Positions 5,955-11,824 of a stretch of 11,824 nucleotides of DNA are shown piece by piece (positions within the stretch are counted from its first letter, which is position 1; each line of letters begins with the position of its first letter). The notes beneath the pieces were generated by a model. The model had not been told where the DNA came from. It did not search any database and saw only the letters and a program-made list of their open reading frames with translations. Position numbers and translations under genes: made by a program. This DNA is from JAJPJX01 sp964568355 (lineage in GTDB: Bacteria > Acidobacteriota > Terriglobia > Bryobacterales > Bryobacteraceae): NCBI GenBank assembly GCA_964568355.1, contig CAZMRK010000324.1:1-11824 (forward strand), read 5' to 3'.

Positions 5955-7298
5955 TCAGCGTGGGGCGAATCCGGGATCGAGCCGCTGCGCGAGGCGGAAC
6001 TCCGGCTCTGCCTCCCCGGAGCGGCCCAAATCCCGCAGGACCATGCCGAGGTAATAGTGCGGGGGCGCCTGATCCGGCCGCAGCCGTACGGACTCCCGCA
6101 GATGCTTCTCGGCTTCGTTGAGCCGGCCCTGGCGGGCGCAGGTGACCCCGAGGTGAAACAGCGCTTCCGGAAACTCCGGTTGAATGCGCAGAGCCGCCGC
6201 GAACGCCTCGCGTGCCGGAGCGAACCGATCTTTGCGGGCATAGGCTAACCCCAGATGGTACCGGGCCAGGGCATATTCAGGCGCAGAGTCTGCCGCGCGG
6301 CGCAGGACGGTGATCGCTTCCTCCACGCGGTCGCGCAGGAGCAGAGCGATGCCCAGATTAGTCGCCACCACCGGATCCGGGCGATAGGAAAGCGATCGCT
6401 CAAACTCCGCGATAGCCTGATCGGTTTCCCCGCCGGCGGCGAACTTCTGCGCCAGTCCGGCGTGATAGCGTGCCTGCATGATACGATCGCGCCCGGCGGT
6501 TAACTGCTGGTAGACGCGCATCTGCTCGACGGATTCTTCCGTCTTCCCCAGCTTGCGCAGGCTCATCGCCAGCACATACCGCACTTGCGGATTATCCGGA
6601 TCGAGCTGCGCCGCCTGGCCCAGTTCCTCCACGGCAGCCGCAGTCTGGCCGGTTTTCGATAAGGCCAAACCAAGCTGCTGCCGTACCCGGGCCTCCCTCG
6701 GCTGCTGTTGCGCCAGAACCCGCAGCAGCGACACGGCACGCGAGAAAAGCTGCAGTTCGAGGAGGCTGTCGGCGAGCCCTAAGGGAGCGCCGGGGTAGTC
6801 CGGCTGCAACTTCAGCGCAGCTTCATACTCCCGGACCGCAACCTGGTGATCGCCGGCCTGGGCTTCCAACTTCGCCAGAAAAAAGTGCGGCTCCGCTTCG
6901 CCGGGATTGGTTGCGATCGCCTTGCGGCAGGCGGCTATCGCCGGTTCCGGCTTGCCCTTCAGGTCGAGCGCCTTGCGCGACAGCACCGCGGCCAATCCCA
7001 GGCGAGCTTCCGGATAGTCAGGCTGCAGGCGCAGTGCCATTTCGTAGGATGCCTGGGCCTCATCGAGTTTTCCCCAGCTCTGCCGGACCAGCCCTAGTAA
7101 ATAGTGTGCCTCGGTCAGTTTGGGGTCGAGCGCGATCGCATCCACCAGCTTGGCCGCCGCCTGGGAAAACTGTCCACGATGGGCGAGATCGACGGCCTGG
7201 TCGAGGCGCGCGCGGGCCTCGGTCTGGCCGGAGACGGGCACCGCTCCTGCCAGGCAGGTCCATATGGCGAAAATGAGCGCTGGTTTTTGGCCGATCAC
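5955..7298 (-). CDS. Secreted tetratricopeptide-repeat protein
   Basis: A 447-residue protein starting at GTG (7296-7298); no ATG is near, and only a weak GAAGAA-like ribosome site precedes it. Residues 1-24 look like a signal peptide (hydrophobic ALIFAIWTCLAGAVPVSG, likely cut before Gln25 or Thr26). The rest, about 29-447, is an almost unbroken solenoid of some eleven or twelve 34-residue TPR units, for example AHYLLGLVRQSWGKLDEAQ (64-82), ARYHLGLAYARKDRFAPARE (345-364), LFHLGVTCARQGRLNEAEKH (380-399) and HYYLGMVLRDLGRSGEAE (414-431), most ending in a x-P-x-x-P/A turn. ALRLQPDYPEARLGLA (88-103) and ALKLQPDYPGAPLGLA (161-176) are near copies, pointing to an internal duplication of about two repeats. 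No enzymatic domain is present. Such proteins act as scaffolds for protein complexes, here in the periplasm or on the envelope. The partner is unknown; position between two receptor genes is only a hint. Confidence 0.85.
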   Translation of the reverse strand: MIGQKPALIFAIWTCLAGAVPVSGQTEARARLDQAVDLAHRGQFSQAAAKLVDAIALDPKLTEAHYLLGLVRQSWGKLDEAQASYEMALRLQPDYPEARLGLAAVLSRKALDLKGKPEPAIAACRKAIATNPGEAEPHFFLAKLEAQAGDHQVAVREYEAALKLQPDYPGAPLGLADSLLELQLFSRAVSLLRVLAQQQPREARVRQQLGLALSKTGQTAAAVEELGQAAQLDPDNPQVRYVLAMSLRKLGKTEESVEQMRVYQQLTAGRDRIMQARYHAGLAQKFAAGGETDQAIAEFERSLSYRPDPVVATNLGIALLLRDRVEEAITVLRRAADSAPEYALARYHLGLAYARKDRFAPAREAFAAALRIQPEFPEALFHLGVTCARQGRLNEAEKHLRESVRLRPDQAPPHYYLGMVLRDLGRSGEAEPEFRLAQRLDPGFAPR

Positions 7299-7313
7299 GA
7301 GTAATTCTTCAGT

Positions 7314-7343
7314 CTAATAGCATGAACGCCGCCGGGAAATAAG
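7314..7343 (-). promoter_or_regulatory. Weak -10-like element for the TPR gene
   Basis: On the minus strand TATTAG (7319-7314, four of six matches to TATAAT) lies about 15 bases before the GTG start. The AT-rich stretch TTATTT about 17 bases upstream is a poor -35. Support is slight. Confidence 0.2.
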
Positions 7344-7355
7344 GAAAAATTTCTC

Positions 7356-7385
7356 TTGCACCTGCGGCCATAGGTCGGCTAATCT
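7356..7385 (+). promoter_or_regulatory. Promoter of the receptor at 7393, placed for a leaderless mRNA
   Basis: TTGCAC (7356-7361, four of six matches) and TAATCT (7380-7385, TANNNT type) are 18 bases apart. The expected transcription start, about seven bases after the -10 box, falls on or beside the ATG at 7393. No Shine-Dalgarno is present in AATCTTCACCCC before the ATG, in agreement with a leaderless transcript. Confidence 0.45.
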
Positions 7386-7392
7386 TCACCCC

Positions 7393-10300
7393 ATGCACAA
7401 ATTGAGGGGATGGCAACTTGCCGCCTATTCCCTGCTGGTCGCTATGCTGTGCCAGGCACAGACCGGCACGGGTAACATTCAAGGGACCGTCAAAGATGCA
7501 ACGGGGGCTGTCGTTCCAGCCGCCAAAGTTACGCTGGTGCACAAGGATACGAGCCGGGAATATAACACTGTCACCAACGATGTCGGCTTTTATCTATTCC
7601 CGTCCATTCCCGTGGGAAATTACGAGATTTCCTTCGAATCGGCCGGAATGGAAACGTGGAAAGGCAACCTGAACCTGCTGGCCGGACAGTCCGCGGTAGT
7701 GGAAGCGATGCTCAAGCCGGGTTCGACGGCCACGGCTGTGACCGTTGCCGGCGATGTGACTCCCCTGGTGACCACTACAAGCCCGACGCTTGCGACCGTG
7801 GTGGAGCGCGAGCGGATCGAGCAACTGCCCATCAACGGGCGCCTGGTGACGACCCTGCTTTACATGACAACTCCCGGGGTGGAAAGCGGCTCGGTACCTC
7901 GCGTATATGGATTACGCTACGCCACGGAAATGCTCCAGGACGGCGCGATCCTGGAGAATCGCGAGTGGCAATCGATCCCGGCGCGGCCGCCGGGGCTGGA
8001 TACGATCGCCGAGTTCCGGGCCGAGACGAATAACTCGTCGGCCAAGTTGAACCGCCCGGGTACGTTTATTCTGACCACACGATCCGGCACCAATGAGTTT
8101 CACGGCTCGCTGTTCGAGACTGCCCGCAACAGCGGGCTGGGCGTGGCGCGTGCCCGTACCGACTTCTACACGAAGCCGCCACACCTGGTGCGCAATGAGT
8201 TCGGCGGCTCTCTGGGTGGTCCGGTGCTATTGCCGAAGATTTATAACGGCAAGAACAAGACGTTCTTCTTTTTCGCCTATGAAGGCTATCAGTTGCGGCA
8301 GGCCAATACGCGCAGCATCGCCGTACCCACAGCGGCCATGCGCAACGGTGACTTCAGCGGCCTGGTGGACTCGCAGGGACGGCGCTACACGCTCTACGAT
8401 CCGATGACCACGCTTGGGGCTGCTGACAACTGGACGCGGACGCCGTTTCCCGGCAACCAGATCCCTCTCAGCCGCATGAGCCCTCTGGCCAAATATCTCT
8501 ACAGCGTCACACCGCTGCCAACCACCGGGGACAACCCGCTGGTTACCGCCAATTTCTTCGGTCCGGGATTCGCCAATACCAAACAGTTCACGATCACGGC
8601 CAAGGTGGATCACCAGATCTCTTCGCGGGATCATCTCTCCTTCCGCTACACCCACAGCCCCAGCTACGCGGAGCAAACCAGCAACCCATACAACACCTCG
8701 CCCACCACGCTGGATCAGCGAGCGAACGCTTATGTCGATGAAGGCATGAACGACAATGGCGTCTTCAACTGGACCCACACCTTCGGCCCGAGTTTCTTCG
8801 GCGAGACTTTGTTTACCGTATCGCGGGATTACCGCGGGCAGTTGCCCTATACGGGCAGCGAAGAGATCGCCAGCACGCTGGGACTACCGAATCCGTTCGG
8901 CGGTATCGGGTTTCCGCGCATCCCCTACAGCATGGTCTCCAATACGACCTCAGCGATGGCTTATGACAGCAGCATCAACCCCACTATCAACTACGCCTGG
9001 ATCTATAATTTTGACCAGAACTTCACCAAAATCCATGGCCGCCACGAGCTTCAATTCGGGGTGCGGGTTCGTTATGAATCGCTGCGGACACTCGAGGATC
9101 AGCAGATCTCCCAAGGACAACTGAACTATGACAATGTAGGGCCGACCGGCCTCTACGACCCGACGTCCGGATCGAACTATAGCGCCGTGCCGTTCACCGG
9201 CAGCACGGCGGGCAATTTTTTCCTGGGCATAGGGAGCTACCAGGCGCGCTTCAACCGCTCCTGGTACCCCCTGCGCAACAACGAGATATCCGCCTACTTT
9301 CAAGATAACTTCAAGGTCAATTCACGGCTCACTCTGAACCTGGGCCTGCGCTACGAATACAACAGCCCGGTCAATGTAACCGACAACTCGCTGATCGGCT
9401 TTGACCCCAAGAATAAGGCGATCATTCTGCCCCAGCCGATCGATAAACTGGCGGCGATGAAAGATGTGCTGCCGGCCATCGCCAACGCTTATGAGGCCTT
9501 GGGCGTGAAATACGAGACGCCGCAGGAAGCCGGACTACCGTCCACGCTGGTTTACAAGAACCTGTGGGACTTCGGCCCCCGCGCCGGCTTCGCCTGGCGC
9601 GTTACGACTTCCAACCATCCGACGGTGCTGCGCGGCGGCTACTCGATTTTCGCCTATCCCGAATCGCTGCGCCTGTTCCAGGGGCAGGCGGCCAATTCCA
9701 TCCCCAGCCTGGGGAACATCTCCAACGATCCCAACGCGGCCGAGCAGAGCCCGGACGGACTGCCTAACTATCTGCTGCGCTCGGTACCCACCATCATCGC
9801 GGGGGTAAACAGCAGCAACGCGCTGGATGTCACGAAGGTGACGGGCATCACGCGGGGCAGCGGCAGCACGTACTTTCTCGATCCGCATCAGCCGACTGCT
9901 CGCGCCCATGAATGGAATCTGACGCTGGAACAGCAGTTGATGAGCAATACGGTGCTAAAGCTTGGCTATATCGGGACTCACGGCACGCGAATGGCACAGT
10001 ATTACTCGTTCAACGACAATCCTCCGGCCTACGTGTGGTACACCACCACGGGCCTGCCCTACCCGACCGGTCCGTATGCCAATGTCGCGCGCCGGCCGTA
10101 CGACCAGACCGTGTATGGCACGATCCAGCAATACCAGAAGAGCGGCTGGTCGAATAACAGCAGCTTCCAGGTGGAACTGGAACATCGCTATTCCAAAGGC
10201 TACGCCTTCCAACTTTTCTATGTCATGAGCAATGCCATGCGCGTAGCGGGAGATGGCTGGCGGGACGACACCCTGACCGCCACCAACATGTACCTGCCTG

Positions 10301-11100
10301 GCGTAGTACCGACGGACGACACGGCCCGGAACCGGCTGCTCTATTACCGGCGCGACGTGGGCATCCCCAAGCACCGGGTCAACTGGAATTTTCTGGTGGA
10401 TATTCCCGTGGGGCGCGGCAAGAAGTTCGGCAACAACATCAGTCGAGTGGCTGACGCCTTTGTCGGCGGCTGGCAGGTGGCTGCCTTCGGCCAACTCTAT
10501 AGTCGCTATTTTCAGCTCCCCACGGGCGACATTGCCAATTACAACCCGGTGGAATACTACGGCAAGAAATATCCCATTCAGGATTGCCGCAGTGGGGTCT
10601 GCTATGACGGCTGGCTGCTCTACAATGGCTACATCCCAGCCAACCGCATCAACAGCTATGATCCGCGCACCGGGAAACCTAACGGCGTCATGGGCGTTCC
10701 GGACAGTTACAAACCCTTCGCTACGCCGCTGATTCCCACACCGAAGGATGGGGGCAGTTCCAGCGATCCGAACTTCGGTTTTTACGAGACCAATACGGTC
10801 TATGTTCCGCTTAAGGATGGCTCCTTGCAGCGCACCACCTGGAGTGGGCTGGATCCCATGCAGAACCAATATGTCCTCGGGCCGTTCCTCTGGAACATGA
10901 GTGCTTCGTTGTTCAAGACCGTGAGATTCTCCGAGCGAGTATTCATGCGGATCAATGCGGACTTCCTGAACAACGTGTTCAATATGCCCGGCACCTATCT
11001 GCCAACACCGCCCACAGCACTTCCGGACGGCGTAGTGACCACGAGGAACTCCGCCAACACGCCTCGCGTGCTGCAGTTGACCATGCGTTTGACGTTTTGA
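7393..11100 (+). CDS. TonB-dependent receptor, Oar-like, with N-terminal carboxypeptidase-regulatory-like domain
   Basis: A complete 1235-residue outer-membrane protein. Signal peptide: MHKLRGWQLAAYSLLVAMLCQA, likely cut after residue 22; the cysteine is not in a good lipobox. Residues about 27-110 are the carboxypeptidase-regulatory-like beta-sandwich (NIQGTVKDATGAVVPAAKV, GFYLFPSIPVGNYEISFESAG). The plug follows, with EQLPINGRLVTTLLYMTTPG (143-162), LQDGAILENREWQ, TIAEFRAETNNSSAKLNRPG and LTTRSGTNEFHGSLFETARN (228-246). The barrel contains KIYNGKNKTFFFFAYEG, LTLNLGLRYEYNSPV, GYIGTHGTRM, and a final strand RVLQLTMRLTF. It is a clear but distant paralogue of the receptor at 1799: domain order and signature blocks agree, while most barrel and loop sequence does not, so the ligands probably differ. 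Two cysteines (DCRSGVC) sit in a late extracellular-type loop and may form a disulfide. The gene is divergent from the TPR gene, and no regulator of the type found beside the other receptor is next to it. Substrate unknown. Confidence 0.93.
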   Translation: MHKLRGWQLAAYSLLVAMLCQAQTGTGNIQGTVKDATGAVVPAAKVTLVHKDTSREYNTVTNDVGFYLFPSIPVGNYEISFESAGMETWKGNLNLLAGQSAVVEAMLKPGSTATAVTVAGDVTPLVTTTSPTLATVVERERIEQLPINGRLVTTLLYMTTPGVESGSVPRVYGLRYATEMLQDGAILENREWQSIPARPPGLDTIAEFRAETNNSSAKLNRPGTFILTTRSGTNEFHGSLFETARNSGLGVARARTDFYTKPPHLVRNEFGGSLGGPVLLPKIYNGKNKTFFFFAYEGYQLRQANTRSIAVPTAAMRNGDFSGLVDSQGRRYTLYDPMTTLGAADNWTRTPFPGNQIPLSRMSPLAKYLYSVTPLPTTGDNPLVTANFFGPGFANTKQFTITAKVDHQISSRDHLSFRYTHSPSYAEQTSNPYNTSPTTLDQRANAYVDEGMNDNGVFNWTHTFGPSFFGETLFTVSRDYRGQLPYTGSEEIASTLGLPNPFGGIGFPRIPYSMVSNTTSAMAYDSSINPTINYAWIYNFDQNFTKIHGRHELQFGVRVRYESLRTLEDQQISQGQLNYDNVGPTGLYDPTSGSNYSAVPFTGSTAGNFFLGIGSYQARFNRSWYPLRNNEISAYFQDNFKVNSRLTLNLGLRYEYNSPVNVTDNSLIGFDPKNKAIILPQPIDKLAAMKDVLPAIANAYEALGVKYETPQEAGLPSTLVYKNLWDFGPRAGFAWRVTTSNHPTVLRGGYSIFAYPESLRLFQGQAANSIPSLGNISNDPNAAEQSPDGLPNYLLRSVPTIIAGVNSSNALDVTKVTGITRGSGSTYFLDPHQPTARAHEWNLTLEQQLMSNTVLKLGYIGTHGTRMAQYYSFNDNPPAYVWYTTTGLPYPTGPYANVARRPYDQTVYGTIQQYQKSGWSNNSSFQVELEHRYSKGYAFQLFYVMSNAMRVAGDGWRDDTLTATNMYLPGVVPTDDTARNRLLYYRRDVGIPKHRVNWNFLVDIPVGRGKKFGNNISRVADAFVGGWQVAAFGQLYSRYFQLPTGDIANYNPVEYYGKKYPIQDCRSGVCYDGWLLYNGYIPANRINSYDPRTGKPNGVMGVPDSYKPFATPLIPTPKDGGSSSDPNFGFYETNTVYVPLKDGSLQRTTWSGLDPMQNQYVLGPFLWNMSASLFKTVRFSERVFMRINADFLNNVFNMPGTYLPTPPTALPDGVVTTRNSANTPRVLQLTMRLTF

Positions 11101-11123
11101 CCGCGGCTGAAGTCAGCGGCCGG
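11101..11123. terminator. Imperfect hairpin between convergent genes
   Basis: GCTGA (11106-11110) and TCAGC (11113-11117) are complementary, with further broken G-C pairing outside. No T-tract follows on either strand, so this is a doubtful terminator for the receptor gene and for tssK. Confidence 0.2.
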
Positions 11124-11133
11124 AATGATGTGG

Positions 11134-11824
11134 TCATTCCAGTATGATCAGAAGCTCCATCCTGGGGTCTGCAATGTCGCCCGGCACGAAGACATTCAGA
11201 CCTCGCGATGCAGCGATGCCCTCCCAGAGCGGATCGTTCTGGCTGAGGCTGAAGTACTGATTGTCGAGTTTGACCGGCACGGCAGAGGGGGGAATCGGCA
11301 CGTGGCGCAGTGTGACTCCAGGTAACGAGTTGCGTACCAGGCGGTGAATTTCGGACGCCGACGACACCTTGGCAAACTTGAGGAACTTGGCGATCAATTC
11401 ATCGACACCCATTTTGGCGCTTACGGAGATGAGAAACTGCGAGTTCTTCAAGAAGCGATCGTCCGGAATGCCGCCGCCCCAGATGAGTGGCTCGATGGGT
11501 TCCAGAGGAACCGGCACACACTTGGAAGGAATCACGGTTTCGAGCAAGTCCCGCACGCGCGCATCGAGAGCCGTGAAGCAGGGCCCGAGGTTGTCATGAT
11601 CGTAGTCGGGCAGATCTCCGACATCGCGTTCCAGCGAAAAGGTCGAGAGGGCACCCGCCAGCCGAAGCATGGCGACGAATAGCCCCTCGGGGTGGCCGCG
11701 GCGTACTTTCCAGACGTGTTTCAATTCGGGCAGACAGGAGTTGACGGTGTGAAGGAGCCAGAAATTGGCGATTTCCGAACTGCTGAAATCCGCCAGACCT
11801 CGGCCCTTCTGGCGGCGCGGGACA
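11134..11824 (-). CDS. tssK: Type VI secretion baseplate subunit TssK, C-terminal half (5' end outside window)
   Basis: The frame runs open from the right edge of the window to a TGA at 11134-11136, giving 229 visible residues of a protein that is normally about 440-450 long; a TTG at 11724 is internal. TssK is the trimeric adaptor that joins the T6SS baseplate to the TssJLM membrane complex; its C-terminal part makes the contact with the membrane complex. Family landmarks in order: IANFWLLHTVNSCLPELKHV, then HPEGLFVAMLRLAGALSTFS, then DLPDYDHDNLGPCFTALDAR with VRDLLETVIPS, then FLISVSAKMGVDELIAKF, LPGVTLRHVPIPPSAVPVKL, NQYFSLSQ, WEGIAASRGLNVFVP, and the end MELLIILE. All appear in order with no frameshift. 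It is the last gene of its strand here, so other tss genes are expected beyond the right edge, where its promoter must also lie. It converges on the receptor gene with 33 bases between stop codons. Confidence 0.92.
   Translation of the reverse strand, partial: VPRRQKGRGLADFSSSEIANFWLLHTVNSCLPELKHVWKVRRGHPEGLFVAMLRLAGALSTFSLERDVGDLPDYDHDNLGPCFTALDARVRDLLETVIPSKCVPVPLEPIEPLIWGGGIPDDRFLKNSQFLISVSAKMGVDELIAKFLKFAKVSSASEIHRLVRNSLPGVTLRHVPIPPSAVPVKLDNQYFSLSQNDPLWEGIAASRGLNVFVPGDIADPRMELLIILE

Noticed and set aside
9955..10869. 304-codon open frame on the minus strand inside the receptor at 7393
   Set aside because: It lies fully antisense to a well-supported receptor gene, shows no recognisable family pattern, and long antisense frames are expected in GC-rich coding DNA.
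11106..11117. GCTGA/TCAGC hairpin as a bidirectional terminator
   Set aside because: The loop is only two bases unless a pair opens, outer pairing is broken and no T-tract is present; kept only as a low-confidence feature.

Overview
The window reads as a chromosomal segment of an Acidobacteriota species, probably from the Bryobacter/Solibacter side of the phylum. I infer this from gene content: three large outer-membrane receptors of the Oar-like, carboxypeptidase-regulatory-domain type, a membrane-anchored regulator of a kind common in these soil bacteria, and a small secreted cysteine protein typical of them. No rRNA, tRNA, CRISPR array, insertion sequence or attachment site was seen. The DNA is GC-rich and densely coding; every gap between genes is shorter than 170 bases.

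Layout from left to right. (1) 2-313, + strand: the C-terminal end of an Oar-like TonB-dependent receptor cut by the window edge. (2) 336-1637, - strand: a one-TM regulator with a cytoplasmic helical domain and a large periplasmic domain. (3) 1638-1798: a divergent promoter region with a good sigma70-type promoter facing the next receptor, a weaker one facing the regulator, and several palindromes sharing an AACGG core. (4) 1799-5578, + strand: a full-length Oar-like receptor (1259 aa) with a perfect Shine-Dalgarno sequence, closed by a strong intrinsic terminator at 5593-5622. (5) 5640-5948, + strand: a small secreted three-cysteine protein. (6) 5955-7298, - strand: a secreted protein made almost entirely of TPR repeats, ending tail to tail with gene 5. 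(7) 7393-11100, + strand: a second full-length Oar-like receptor (1235 aa), divergent from the TPR gene and possibly translated from a leaderless mRNA. (8) 11134-11824, - strand: the C-terminal half of TssK, the type VI secretion baseplate adaptor, so a T6SS locus probably begins just past the right edge.

How it may work: most of the window concerns the cell envelope. The receptors would take up or move unknown substrates across the outer membrane. The regulator and the receptor at 1799 look like a sensor/target pair sharing one control region; this is inference from layout and palindromes. The most interesting piece is that regulator plus its palindrome-rich intergenic region. I did not find a clearly new multi-gene system.
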